Origin: Paragonimus westermani
Taxonomy: Eukaryota; Platyhelminthes; Trematoda; Plagiorchiida; Troglotrematidae
DNA length: 64,000 nucleotides
NCBI GenBank assembly: GCA_008508345.1
Contig: QNGE01000410.1
Span: 232,933 to 296,932, forward strand
Direction: 5' to 3'
The notes beneath the pieces were generated by a model. The model saw only the letters and a list, made by a program, of their open reading frames with translations. It ran no database searches and had not been told where the DNA came from. Shown here piece by piece: positions 12,377 through 25,651 of the stretch (position 1 is its first letter; each line of letters opens with the position of its first letter). The translations under genes were made by a program, and so were the position numbers.

Positions 12377-15300
12377 TCCTTAATATATGATTCAAAGGTA
12401 GATGGTAACGAACCAAATCCTACTTTATTGACCAACTCTAAGGGACACAATTAATGATGTTACTGCTTCTTCCTCCTCCTCAGGGTTTGATTTTTTTTAT
12501 CATTGCCATCCTCTCATTTAGAGAGTGGTTTTAGTTTGTTGACGTGAATCTAACACATACTGATGGACTTCATTTTACGTATTTCGCTTGTCAACTGATT
12601 AATGCGCAGGAAATTTTACCAGACTGTCTCCCCTGTTTGACTGCCTTTCCCGTTTTATCGTTCATTGGAAAATTGAAATATTCATACATGCCCTAAGAAC
12701 CCAATTAGGATTGCTGATTGGACATGCTCTATTACTTCGTTCCTAAGAAATCATTCGCAGATGTTATCGACGAGAATGGACAGTGTTCCACAATCACACA
12801 CCTTAAATAACAGTTTGAGCATCGATCAATTCATCAGTTCACCACACCTGAAAATGTGACGCCTGTTCGGAGGTTAATCTAGAATTAGGGCAACTAACCT
12901 TAGTCCTCATCATGTAATCATCATGTACTCATCATGTACTTTGTAACAGAATTAAGTGACCGGTAAATGGTCACGGCGGATGTCCCTAATGTGTAGTTTA
13001 ATTGATCACAATAGCGAAGCTTTGTGCATCAGCTCGGTACAGTCATTTCTACCACCTATTCATCGAAAATGGCCACGATGTGAATATGAAAACATTCCGT
13101 GCGTGCTCAACGCGTGCGGCTTCCGCATGCCATGCACCCACACACTGAAGACAAAACCATACCTGCAAAGGAAGTCACGTGATTGCGGGATTGGTTACCG
13201 CTGTGAGCGTATCGATCAACAAGTAACGCTGACGAGGTTTATGGTGATGTGAGTGAAGAATCGAACACGCAGTGCAACAACTGTCATTTTGATAAAATGA
13301 GGAAAAGCTCTTGCGTTTGTACAAAAGTGGCCGAGACTATGACAGTTCGCTCAGCAATTACACGGCTCCAAAAACACCAAGTGGTACGTCGTTTATAAAG
13401 ATGACAAGGAAGGTAATCGTGGTGTCCCGCCAAATTAAGAAGTGTTAAATGTTCTGACCAGCATCCAACAAACCTAAACCTGTTGAAGGACTGTATTCGA
13501 AGTTCAAGCTAACTATACAAGGGACATAAAAAGAAAATCTTGGTTATTTGCACGAATATGAAAAGTACTTTCGTCGGATCAACATCAAATCGCGCAAGGC
13601 TAAATGTAAATCGATCGTCATAAGTGGTACTCCTTCAGCGTGACGAAAGCGCCGAGTTATATGGGATACATGCCTGCTGATAAATGTTTAATGACTGATT
13701 GGAGTGTGTATTTAATATCTGCTTTGAATTAACCACAAGTGCTGAATATAGATCACACAGTGACAGCCTAAACATTCAGAGTGGAGGGTTTCTTTTTGAG
13801 ATCATTTTGACAGTTACACGAAACTGCTATCCTCCAACAATACAACGCAGCGATACACATCCCTCACATAACGAGAACCTAATTACTTTGCAACAAAACC
13901 AAAGTTTTGGAACAGTTAGCTTGCTGTATGGAAGTCAGCTTAGTTAAAAACCTTTGGGGACCGTAGGTTCTACAAGAAGGGTGACATTCCACCGCTGAGA
14001 CAGAGTGCTGTTTAGGAAAGATGTGGGAGCATCTGTTTTACTGCTTACTTGCACCCGTGTGAAGCCTATTGAAAAGCTGTATTGATGTTCTGGGATCAAA
14101 CGAATGATCCGCATCTTACTGTATTCTTGCAAACACGTTATGGGTGTACATTAATACTCTCACTTTGTCGCGGCCACTTTTGACAAACTAATTAGAGATG
14201 AAATAATATTCATGAGATAAAATCTTGAGATTTTAAGATTGCTAACGGGTTCTTGTGATAGTATGAGGACAACCTTCAATGTAGGCCACACAACAACGGA
14301 ATTACCCGTGAAATCAACAGTCTCAGTACTCCGGTTTTGGGGTATGTAAGGTTGGAAGTACACCAAATAGAATCATGCCTTTTTCTGACACTTTCGCGCC
14401 GAACCCAGACTTTCGGATTTAAAATTCTGGCCTAAAAGACAGCGGGAAACAGGGTTTCCTTGGGGTACTTTGCCCTTTCCACTAATTTAAGAGTCTAATT
14501 AGCGTGACAGTGGTAGACTTCTCCAGCCTAAGGGCGCAACGAACGCTTTTTCAAAATAGGCGTATTAGAAGGTACACCACACTTCCGAATTGAGATTTCT
14601 AGGTCATGCTGGATAACACGCAGGCGGTCACGGTCAGCCGTTGGGTACTTAGAGTGATCTGTTGTTTGAGGGTACTTTCCCAATCGCCTTCTATCTTATC
14701 TGGAGGACAGCAGTGATGCGACTACGAAGAAAGTTTGGCGGTATGCTCACAGGATTGTGTCTTGATACCTGAGTATTCATACGCGGTTAGTCGCGCGACA
14801 CAGTAATCTATGGTTGTAAATTATTTTCGTCTGACTGCCCCCGTTTGGCCTGCCTGACTCGACAGTCCTAGTTTGCACTGCCCTGCGAATCGGTACGGTT
14901 TACAACCTAGACCACAAAGTCAAGGTAGAAGAATAGGTCAAACAACGAATTTGTTACGAACCGTATGAGGACCCTGAATATTCCATTGGCTAAAGTGAAT
15001 GAGTGTCCTCCGAACGGTTGAGGTCCTGCTTATCATTCAGATTGCTAGATGGAAACCCCATCCGAGTCGTCAGTTTGCCGCAGTATGTTCGTATTCATTC
15101 CATCCCTACTTCTTTTGCTCAAACTTGCTTTATCAACTTTGATCGTTGCTAGTATTATTTCTCTTTCTAGGCTATTCTATTACAACATTTTGATGTGCGG
15201 TTGTCCTAGGCACGGTGAATACTACTCAGACTTGTAACCTTTATGAATGAACCAATAAGCGTCAAGTACAACATACTGAAAATTGGTAAGCTGAATAGCT

Positions 15301-15450
15301 TTAGGAGTACACTGTTAAGGCTGAACAACTGTAGGTACAGCTGTACTTGATTCAAAGTGAGTCACACGGTTAGTTTGAAATGAAACAACGATCTCGTCAA
15401 ACTCTGCAGTTATTTCTTACAGATGACCTGTCTTGCTTGGTAGCATTCAC
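12377..15450. other. Stretch without firmly recognised gene
   Basis: Nothing could be assigned with confidence. A short degenerate direct repeat (three units of CATCATGTA plus C or A) lies at about 12908-12940. Two minus-strand segments near 14270-14366 and 14112-14132 might be exons, but the splice signals are mediocre and no family was recognised. Confidence 0.4.
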
Positions 15451-15577
15451 TTATAATAATATATATAATATATATAATATTTATTATTATTATATTATAA
15501 TATATATATAATATATATTATATAAGTAATAATAATAATAAGTAATAATAATAATAAGTAATAATAATAGTAATAAT
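15451..15577. repeat. AT-rich microsatellite array
   Basis: The array begins with TAATA/TATATA runs that are partly self-complementary and ends in tandem units of AAGTAATAATAATAAT type. It is almost free of G and C. Confidence 0.9.
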
Positions 15578-18500
15578 TCGAGCACCATTTGCAGTGGGGA
15601 GTGAATTCAAGGTCAAATGGACGTTCCAGTTTGTTTCCGTGGGACTCAAACATACGAATTGACTTCACCTACTGTTAGAGGTCGCCAGCAGTGCGTATCC
15701 AAACACCCACCGGGATTTAGATTCCGGCCAACTTTTCATGAGGCAATCGTACCGATCATTACGCCAATGACGTTGCGTAAGGCACAACCTCACTATATTT
15801 TGTCTGGAGGCATGATCAATTTTGAATAATACTCATGCCACCGGACCGCTTATGATCGAGACAACGTAACTATTCTGTTGACTCAAACCTAACGAACAGT
15901 TATAAAGATTCGCCGTCACGCCAAAACTCACGGAACTTATTAAACTTTCTGAACATTTTACAGATTGCTGAGAGGTAGCCTGTATAGATCATATCATGTG
16001 CAGATATACAAGTATATATAATTATGAAGAATGTGGTTAGTAGTAGTGCTGTAACTAGTGCAAACCTCCGGTCTAACCATTCACTTTATAGGAGGCAGGT
16101 TGTAGAGGAAAATCAAAAGATGCTTTAGAGAATTGGATCTTATGGCTGACTACTGAATGAATTATCAGGTTTTTGACATAATTTTAACACGGTTTCAGAA
16201 AACATACAAGAATATAAGGCAGTCTGCTTTCGATAGCTATCGTGCTAGCAGCACTGTCCACATGCTTACGCATGACACAACCAATTTGGCATAAAATCTA
16301 GTCACTGCTGACTGTTTACTGCCAGATGCATGCTACCGATTCTGCGTTGTGACCATAAACGTGACTATGTTCGCCAGCGATCATATTCCATGGTTCACCT
16401 TGAAAATGATTAAGCTTTATTGATGTGAGTCTAACTTTCACCTCACGAGATACACGTCCTCTTGTAACCCATGTGATATAACACTGTGATAAGATAATAC
16501 ATATAAATTCGTTGTCGTCGAACTGGCTAAGCAGTTACGTCAACTACACGGTCGGTAGTTAGTGCTGCTGCCAAGGGCCTACCGGATACCTATATGAGAA
16601 GTTTTCAAATGAAATGTTTGAAGGAATATTTACTTGCTAGTAGATAAACACTTGAAAGGGAAATAGGTTTAATGGAAGGCTCACGAAAACGTTATTCCTA
16701 GTCATGATGCATTATCGAAAGATCACCGAACATCCCAGTTTTGTTTCAAAATGTGTTCACTTATTGATTTTTTAACTCTGAGTTTTTAGTGTCAGGCTAC
16801 TGACTTGAGAAGCTAAACTTATCTGGAGCTTGATTACTGGTGTGACAGGATCGCACACCTGGTCAGAAATTTGTTTTGTTGATCTGTTTAAATCTGGGTA
16901 CAGCGTTAGCAAAATAGAATGCGTCTCGTGAGCCGAATGGTTAAATTTTTGTGAACTGACTCAAGGAGTTCACAAGTCATCGCGTTGTGCCTTATTACCA
17001 GAGAAGCACGTCGCCAGTTGATCTCAGAGGCGCAGTTTCATAAACAACGAATTTGTAGATAAAGCGGTTCGCTTTGGAAGGTTCACCATGATATTACAAT
17101 TTTTGAAACGATTCCTTGTCTTATTTAACCTACAGATTCCGCATACTATTATCATCACACCGGGTCTGAAGCTACAGTCACCAAAACTAAACTGACTTTA
17201 GCTCAGACAGTTTTTTTCTAGTTAGTTCAAAAACACTCAACCGGTACATTAGTCTGAACGACAAAGACAAATGTGGTTGTTATTTGGCGGTTTACAGATT
17301 CGTTCTTATTGAAAGTTTTATTGAGGACTGTGGAATCAAAAAGCTTGAGTGTGGTACAGTTGAATCTAATGAACAAAACGGCCTCAGAATAGTAAGCACT
17401 TCTAGTATCTGAATCTGTAGTTGGAAAATGAAATCTCTGGGTTAGGTGATGACCGGAGATTCTATCACTGTCAGCCTCATCAGTAACACAAATGAAACAT
17501 CCTAAAAGACTCCAGTGTGAAAATGGAATGAATTATTTCACTGGACAGTTTAGCCACAATGAAGAACTTTCAAGCATCGAACGTAACAATTGAAGGTAAC
17601 ACAAAAGTAGAGATTTGGAGAAAGAACAGAAGCTGAAAGTCGTCAGTGTGTTGGAACACTGGGTGGTTATTATGTAAATAATGTTACTACTTACGAATTA
17701 CTTTTCGATTAACTAGGGAAAAACAAATCCTGTTCTTCACACCACGTGAAACTGATCATATGGTTGCCTAAATGTGCACTAATTGCATGTTTCCTTATTA
17801 CAGAAATCCATCTATAAGCGGGTCCCTGAGAGTGATCCTTTGCCTTCTCTTAGAAACCCAGGGAACTTCTCAGGCTACTTACTGTACGGTCCTAACTTCT
17901 TATAACAAAACCTGGAATAGTATTCTTTAGAGGTGTATTACACTGTTAACAGAGGTTTCCAAAAGTGTTTGCTACAGTGTTATCCGGATCTTCTAAATTC
18001 ATCCGGGTGGACTGACATAAAGCAAGCAAAACGCTGATCTGGTATCAACTTCATTCGCATTTCTTGGGCAAAGCGAGTTCTCCGATAATTAGCACAGTAG
18101 ATTATATTTCCATATCACTAGTGTCACATTTGAATTAAGCGTCAGAATCTCACAGGATCACCCACAGAAAATAACCGTCTCCGATATGATATCTATAAGA
18201 TATATTTACATGCCGTGTATCCTACTCCCATGTAAGCTGGCAAAGAGAGGATGTTGAACAAAACGAAAACCGGTGAGGGTCAAATTACTGTTGTTTTGCA
18301 CCAATTTAGCGTTTACACAATCATAAAAAAGTTGTCAAATCATTCGGAACATAAAGCCAAGAGAAAACCAGTAGTAACCAGAGGTTTTATAAAACATTCT
18401 TTAATGCGGCAATGAAACGCTACAGCCGGTCAACCTAACCTAACGAACTGAACTGTATGTGGACAGTGAGCTAGCAAGAACCTCCAACCTTCAAGTGAGT

Positions 18501-18622
18501 TCACGACAGAATCTCCGTCGATCCAGAAAAAATCACAAACTGTCCTGAAAGTACGTCATGGTTTTGGTCGGACGCATGTTGGCCAAGTCTGCTGGCACTG
18601 TTCCAAAAAGAAAGAAAGGTTG
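15578..18622. other. Stretch without recognised gene
   Basis: No coding region, RNA gene or mobile element was recognised. A TGAGCCGAATGGTTAA segment near 16929 resembles a tRNA A box, but no B box follows at the right distance. Confidence 0.4.
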
Positions 18623-19146
18623 ATGCCCATAGATATATTACTCTGCTGCCGATAAGAGTTACACTATTAAATCTGAGAAGTCTGGTGTCTGGGCTCCTTT
18701 GGATGAGCTTTTGTTGCGCCAAAACAAGTAGCTGACTATCAACCAAAAATTTCGTTGGGTTAGGAGGGTTCATGGCTTGTCAAAATCTTATGCAGGCGCA
18801 TCCTGACGAGGACTACAGACTAGCATGCAAAGTGAATCCGTGAGTAAGAAAATAGACCCAGAGTGGAATGTGCGTGAGTGCACCGCTGAAAATAAATAGT
18901 TATACAGCGAAGCTTGTTCTCAGACTATTAAAAGGCACCCGGAGCGAAATATATAGGTTTCTGAAAGTGGAAATCCTACTTGGATGACTTTACAAGACTG
19001 ATGGCGTAGCCCTGCTGAAGGAAATATTTCAGTTGGTAGTGAGTGCGCAATTTTAGCACTCTAACTGGCTATGCAGTTAACTAACACAACAGCAGTGAAC
19101 GAGTAACATCTGCCGGACGCTCAATTTCGAGCTGCTCGTAAATCTT
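18623..19146. repeat. Inverted repeat 2, left arm
   Basis: This is the reverse complement of 20907-21430 (position p pairs with 40053-p) with no mismatch over the stretches compared. Each arm contains a short ATG frame beginning MNPPNPTKFLVDSQ that matches nothing I recognise. At both ends the identity gives way to imperfect similarity instead of stopping sharply. No target-site duplication was found around the 18623-21430 unit. Confidence 0.9.
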
Positions 19147-20906
19147 CATGCATCGAGCACCGCTGTGAATGCTGGCCAACGTCTCGGGATATCTGTTTCT
19201 GAGTAACACCTTCTTTAATTTCCTATGCTTTCCTTGTAAGCTGTCATCGATGCAGGTTTGGCGGGCTCTGTGGAACGGAGTTCGTACCAGACCTTATTTG
19301 AAAATAATCGATGCAAAGAGAAGAAACGTAGATCTTGACGGTCTCAAGTAGCTTTGCTGTGCACTGAGCGTTGTAATAAGCCATCTTGGAGTGTAGTGAG
19401 TAAAATATCCAGAAGAGACCAGCTGTCATTAAGTTCTTTTTCGTTAGCAACAAAAGGTTTAAGAAGCGCGGAATTCGCGATGCTTGAATGTGAGACAAAA
19501 TGAGTATTAGTAGTCGAAATTAAGATATCATCTTCACACCACTTATAGAGATTGACATCAGCTACAGTTACAATTCAATGACTTCTGAAAATAGACTCTC
19601 TTGTAATGGGCATAATGGACTACCCGTTGTTACCATCACTTTGTTTGTGGTATAATCCTCCAAAACCAAAGCATACTATACATGCACAGGAGCATAATTT
19701 TTTTGAGATAATCAACAAGAGTAAACACTGATAGTTTGTGGCTAGAAACCAAATCACACAAAACTCAACTTTGCCCAGAGAAGAGCACACCCGGTTGCGA
19801 CCGATTGTACAACTGTGATTTACCTCCAAGATGGTATTAATCAATACCCACCATCAGTCCCCGTGTCTGATGACAATCCTTCTTTCATCTAATTCCCAAT
19901 GGATAATTGTTTCTATTACTGTTGGCGTCCGCATGTTCAACATATTTCAATATTTTGCCTTCGTGACTGAAGACGGTGAATGAATTAGTAGCGCTTCACA
20001 ATGTCGTTTTCCGCTTTTGGTTAGCATTAACTTACGAAAGCTTGTTTGTCATGTGCTGTCTATTTGTTGGGTGTTTGGAATGACTTAAATAGTTTCGACA
20101 TCAATGTCCAGAACGGGAGTGTTCAGAAACCCTATTTTTGACCAGTCTGCGACAGTTTGTATATGGCACTATGAAACTTTCTAGGGCAGTGTAGCTAATC
20201 CATTGCATGCGCTTCGAAATTCTATTCAAAAATGTGTTTCTTTCCACCCACTAACGGTACTTTTTGATACACTGGTTTAATAACTATCCACTCTAAGCAA
20301 AATCTTTCAACGTACATCGTTCAAGGAAGCATGACCGTAAATAACCGGTTCTTGTTCATATAATCTAGCTGTCATTACCAAGACGGACGGCAATAAGTCA
20401 GTGACTCATACTGATATGCTGAGGATGGACTGAGACCACTGGGATACAGTCTATCGGATGTTCAAACGTGTATCAACCCATTTCCGTAACTGAGTTGAAA
20501 TGATTATTAACAAATGTTTTCTTATACAAAGATTTCTCAAAAATACTAAGTCGCATCTTATTATATGAAACTGCAGTTAATCTGTTTAAATATTTACCTT
20601 GCAGGGTTCGGGTGTACAAAGAGTCAGCAGTTACCAAGGTAACTTGTAACCGATGAATAAGTCTACCTGAACACAGTATGAAGCTTAAAAAAATTTGCCT
20701 TCGTCGATTTTTGCTGTTTAACCTATTCCAAATTGTGTGCTGGGCCTAAGTGAGGACACTAACTACCCGGCGAACGATGACGCTGACTTTTCATGTGTTA
20801 TCAGGTTGTGTTGTTCTTGGGATCCTTTATTGTGCCGGAATTTGGATTTATCCGTCGACCCAACCATACACTTGCTTCTTTGTCCTACTGCGGTGCTCAA
20901 TGCCTA
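19147..20906. other. Spacer of inverted repeat 2
   Basis: The 1760 bp between the arms holds no recognisable gene or transposase. Confidence 0.5.
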
Positions 20907-21430
20907 AAGATTTACGAGCAGCTCGAAATTGAGCGTCCGGCAGATGTTACTCGTTCACTGCTGTTGTGTTAGTTAACTGCATAGCCAGTTAGAGTGCTAA
21001 AATTGCGCACTCACTACCAACTGAAATATTTCCTTCAGCAGGGCTACGCCATCAGTCTTGTAAAGTCATCCAAGTAGGATTTCCACTTTCAGAAACCTAT
21101 ATATTTCGCTCCGGGTGCCTTTTAATAGTCTGAGAACAAGCTTCGCTGTATAACTATTTATTTTCAGCGGTGCACTCACGCACATTCCACTCTGGGTCTA
21201 TTTTCTTACTCACGGATTCACTTTGCATGCTAGTCTGTAGTCCTCGTCAGGATGCGCCTGCATAAGATTTTGACAAGCCATGAACCCTCCTAACCCAACG
21301 AAATTTTTGGTTGATAGTCAGCTACTTGTTTTGGCGCAACAAAAGCTCATCCAAAGGAGCCCAGACACCAGACTTCTCAGATTTAATAGTGTAACTCTTA
21401 TCGGCAGCAGAGTAATATATCTATGGGCAT
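20907..21430. repeat. Inverted repeat 2, right arm
   Basis: Exact reverse complement of 18623-19146. Together the two arms could form a 524 bp hairpin stem in a transcript. Confidence 0.9.
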
Positions 21431-21599
21431 TAAGCTTTTTGAAATTACATGATCCGTATCGTCTATTTGACCCAAGAGAATTTTATAAATATCGGACACT
21501 CCTTTGTATACTTTATAAGTTTACATTGTCAATAACCTTCTAAACTTGGTGGCCTTCAACCTTGTCAAATTGTGCCGTGACTCTGACCTCTCCCCATGT

Positions 21600-22265
21600 C
21601 AGCTTTGACATCGAGCATCCCAGTAAAATTTAACATTAATAACTTGTTTGGTCATTAACAAATGAAGACTAATCGGAAGATCTAGAAGTGACATGATTGA
21701 AGGTATATCACTGACTGTGGTGCACTGCCAAGTCGGTTCGGGTTTCCAGCTAGCATTCCGAGGGAACACGTGTTCCTCGGCCAGATGGGCGGCACCTACC
21801 AACTTTACGCAGCTGGACAGCCAGGGCCTAAATGCTTTGTAATCACACTGTTGCCTGACCATCACGCGGTTTTAGCCTATTGTCGATGGTCTCAGCATAT
21901 GATGTCCGGTTAAGTAAGCACTCAGCTGACGTGCGGGGTGCCTGACCCAGCCGTCGTAGACTGTGCAGCATGATTAGTTGACCAAATGATCGAACATCCC
22001 GAGCGTTCGGCAATACGCACCGGCGGTCAGTCGTATAGCTCGTACGATCAATCAAATTGATGTGGACTAATTGGCGGAGACAACGATGGCCAAGCGCTGC
22101 AACTCTCTTTACATCTTTGTTGCAAATAAGCCACAGTTCTGAAACATGGAGCAAAACAAGGTGCACACAAGCATTATATACCCTTCCCCTCAGCAACAAT
22201 CGGATATCTTTCCGACGTCACCAGTGACAGGCTACAATTTTGTCGTTGCTCGACTCTACTGTCTA
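21600..22265 (-). mobile_element. RTE-like LINE fragment, C-terminal reverse transcriptase region
   Basis: On the minus strand the segment reads KDIRLLLRGRVYNACV at its start, followed by ELWLICNKDVKRV, HRCLRQLVHIN and SLRRLGQAPRTS. These are the conserved landmarks downstream of the palm in trematode LINEs (RGRVYNA, SETWPLR, DHRCLRNIA and RWLGHVLRM in intact relatives). It differs clearly from the copies at 1-1180 and 39.2 kb, so it is a separate, older insertion. Frames break near 21860 and at the upstream end. Neither endonuclease nor catalytic motifs are present. Confidence 0.7.
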
Positions 22266-23366
22266 ACCATTTTGGACTGACTGAATGAAAAGTTGAAGAA
22301 CGGCCAACATGGTTAGACGCGTATACCCGATGACTGACCCCAACAGTGTATGGATGACTCAGCTAGTAACTGATTTGGTGACTCTGATTCATGAAAGGGA
22401 ACCCCTGTCCAATCGTTCAGAAGACACATTCCACCGCAGCAACATCAGCACAAATGGTATACAGGCGCTGAACAGAGGTTATAATATGAGTCACTGTTAT
22501 AGTTATATTACACCTTGCCACGCGCAGCCACGAAGAATACGTCAGCCTGTGAAGTTTCATTTAGTCAGTTCAAGGAAGTAACGCAGTCGAACAGAGAACA
22601 ATGACAGAATCGATCGTTATCGGTTGCTTAACTCTGGGCTTTGATCATCTAATAGTCTGTTCATTTCTTACAACTGTTATGACCTTGAGTGATTATCATT
22701 CCTCTGTTACTTACACCTGTACACATTAGTGGTTTTGATCCAGGGATATGAACCCCTCAAAACAATGAGTAATTAATGTGGTTTCGGTTTCATTTCAGTT
22801 AGATAGTATATTTCGTTTCTATTTTCCCTTATAACCATAGTGACCCGATGGGAAATTAGCGGGACATTATGGTTCCTTATTTTCTTCGCTGTTAATAAGA
22901 CGTGCTGTTCGAAGTGATTTCATAAAAGGCAATCAAGACTTAGCGATACTGAGTTTCCAACTAACAAAGTAATGAGGTTTAATTATCAGCAAATTATTAC
23001 GGAGATGGTAAAAAGTATCGAATTTTGTTAGCCTCCAAGGGAAGCAAAACTGAGCCAGGGATGATTAGCATATCTAATGCGCCTGACTGTTAGAGGAACT
23101 AACGGTGCCTACTACTTTGGTTCACCGTAGCCCAGTTGTATGGGATTGCAGAACCCGATGTCCCGGATTAGCAATCAAAAACTGCGGGCATTTATTCTCA
23201 CTTTTACTGAGCGTGCGGCCCGCAAAATGAGAAAGTGAGATGAATTTTCACTTATGCTTAGTTTGTCCTCACGAATTTTGACGCACCAACTGAATGTATA
23301 CAGTTTGAGTGGTGAACAAATTTGTGGCAGGTGCATACAAGCGCCAGTTAAAATTGTATAACTCAC
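22266..23366. other. Stretch without recognised gene
   Basis: No gene is supported. An open frame at 22309-22581 (+) lacks motifs. The end nearest 23366 is intron sequence if the exon at 23367-23686 is real. Confidence 0.4.
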
Positions 23367-23686
23367 GTTTTTATCTCCGTCTTCTCGTCACCATTGTTAC
23401 GCCGTCCAGCGGACAGATGCGTTCTGGGGATTTCGGGTTCTTTCCCTTTGCCAACTTGAGTCGATGAGCCAGACGTTCTTAGCACAGGTAGTTTCACTGG
23501 CGCAATGCGCGATTCTCTCGGGCTGACACTAGTTGTGGGTAACAACTTGTTTTGCAAACATGTGAACGACGGCCGCACCCAAAAGCCATCTGGTGGATTG
23601 ATGGACGTTCTCGGAGTTAGCAGTATCACGGAAGAGGATGATTCGTGATTTAATTCTGGCGATAAAATACGGTTTCCGCTGGGCAG
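23367..23686 (-). CDS. Internal exon of an unidentified protein-coding gene
   Basis: On the minus strand a pyrimidine-rich acceptor (TTTTATTACTTGCAG) precedes CTGCCCAGC at 23686, and a strong donor (AAAAAC|GTGAGT) follows at 23367. All 320 nt are open in one frame that starts at a codon boundary and ends after two bases of a codon; the in-frame stop appears only in the intron. The encoded 106 residues are rich in Ser, Pro, Thr, Arg and Lys and look disordered, with one hydrophobic stretch (PPDGFWVRPSFTCLQN). I do not recognise the family. It is phase-compatible with the exon at 25417-25651, so the two are probably consecutive exons separated by an intron of about 1.73 kb. Codons are unbroken, in contrast to the decayed repeats around it. 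Confidence 0.55.
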
Positions 23687-25416
23687 CTGCAAGTAATAAA
23701 ACAAACTGTGACTGTTGTAGCGTAACGGTAATTGTACGCGAAGTGCATAATTATTTCAGAAATATATTTTAAAGAAAATGAATGAGTAAGATTAAACTAA
23801 CATTGCCTATTAGCTTCAAATCACTCGAAGAAAACTGTGATAAATAACAATTCAGTGATGTAGATTAACCTGTTTCATACATTTTTGAATTGGTGTGCAA
23901 ACCTCATGTCATGTATTGAAATCTAGACACGCGTTAACTACTGCCAGCATTTATGTAAAACCCAATTTGGGTAAACAACATTAACAGCAAAGAACTACGT
24001 AGTTCGTTCTATTGAGGATGTAAAATGTATGGAAGGGAAACTAAAGGAACGACGGTGAACAGTTAGTGAGCTCAAACAGAGGACATCCAGCAGATTGGGC
24101 TAAAACGCATAATTGGGCAGTCACTTGGTTTGCTGGCAGACATTACCACATCAGGCAGTGAGTGTAATTATATAACAATGTGTCAGATTTGGAGGTGGAC
24201 ACACAGGTGACAGTAAGAACCAGTGGACCAATAGATAAACGTACATCACGTGAAGATTTTATGATACCAGCTCCAACACTGATCTGCGACCGGTTAAAAA
24301 ACAGTAATTCATAATGTGATCCCAAACCATAGGAGAAAGCTGGTCATTTGTCCTGTTTTCTAATGAAGCGTTAATATGCAGTCTTACATAGGTCTTGATG
24401 TGATTATAATTCCTCACACATATACACTAATTTCCTCGCGGGATTATTTGCAGACTGCATGCAAGTAAGCGTTCAGCGACAGCAGGTCGTTGTGTTTATC
24501 ATCAGCTATCATTCACTTTGGATGCTATGACATTTTTCAGTTAATTGTCGGCACTTATTTAGCGGTCATATGTGGATATTTATCCCATATTTACATTGCA
24601 AAGTGGTCTCTGCAAGATGTGGAATGTGTGCTGGTAGACCACGTTTAGTGTAACCCAAACTTTAACTTGTCTTGGTTGATAGCGATTGATAACAGCAACT
24701 GTCTCAATGCAGTGAAAGCAGTTATTTTCGTTAAGGTCGAAAGTTACATCGACCCAATCACTATTGTTCAAGCTGACTCCATTTATTCAACAGTTGATCG
24801 ATTAAATACAGCTACATTCAGTTACTTTAGATGCCAACATTCCAACTAGAATTTTGTTTTGCTCATCTTCCGTACCACCCTCCACCTTGCTACCAAAGGA
24901 CAAGACTAGGTTGTACAATTCTACGAAATTTCACAACGTCACATCGCACTTACTTTGTGCATCTTATGAGCTAAATATTGCGCACCTATCTAACCAAATC
25001 TCCATCACAGATGATGAAAGCGATTTGCTTAGTTAAATGGAGAGCTAAACACTGAAAGTGGTGCTAACTAGAAACTACGTGAGGCGGATATAAGGGTATC
25101 TACAGATTTATGACCGAACCTGGCTGGATATATGAATATGAATGAAGAAAGGTCATCGTAAAAAAAGACGGTCAAAATGAGATAATTCTTTTGAAGCATG
25201 CGACCTATGAGTTTTTCAGTAACGATAGAAAAACAAAATAATTGAGCTGAGGAGAAAAGCATCACCGCAATCAGAGAAGTGCCTTACGTGTCAAACCATG
25301 AACATATGGAAAGAGAAAAGCTATTGGAGCACAATATCATCAACAGAAGAGTACACACACACTTACGAAATAGAGTAACAGATTATGTGGGATTGGAAAT
25401 GACTTCAGTGACTTAC
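23687..25416 (-). other. Probable intron between two exons
   Basis: The segment begins on the minus strand with CAG|GTAAGT at 25417/25416 and ends with CTTGCAG at 23687. No gene or repeat was recognised inside it. Confidence 0.45.
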
Positions 25417-25651
25417 CTGAGATAACTTCTGGTTCACATTTTTGTCGGTATGTGAAACACCGGATGCTTCAGCAGGGTGTAAATATTTGTTCACCAATCC
25501 AGTAGCCTTCACCTGTGGGGTATGACGTTCGTTCATTTCTGGTTGCACTTTTTGGTTGATATCGTTTCTTTCCGCACCACCTGCACTGCGTTTTGAGCCG
25601 CTTTCCAAGTCTCTGTTGCTTTTGGTTAGCTTGGAAGGTGTGTTAGGTACG
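25417..25651 (-). CDS. Internal exon of the same unidentified gene
   Basis: On the minus strand the exon ends with a near-consensus donor (CTCAG|GTAAGT) and is preceded by a pyrimidine tract, a CTAAC branch-like motif and AACAACAG. An in-frame TAA just upstream of the acceptor excludes a longer open frame. The 235 nt comprise the last base of one codon and 78 complete codons, ending at a codon boundary that matches the start of the next exon at 23686. The peptide is hydrophilic and Asn/Lys/Ser/Glu-rich (NTPSKLTKSNRDLES near the start), probably disordered. No family was recognised, and no start-codon exon was identified upstream. Confidence 0.5.

Noticed and set aside
13944..14366. Pair of minus-strand segments that could be exons of a fibronectin-type-III-like protein
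   Set aside because: The donor of the upstream piece is weak, the frame join is uncertain and the resemblance is limited to one L.P...Y.FS.GF pattern.
16921..17000. A-box-like TGAGCCGAATGGTTAA suggesting a tRNA gene
   Set aside because: No B box at the proper distance and no acceptor-stem complement.
18623..21430. Interpretation of inverted repeat 2 as a DNA transposon with long terminal inverted repeats
   Set aside because: No target-site duplication at its ends and no transposase in the spacer.
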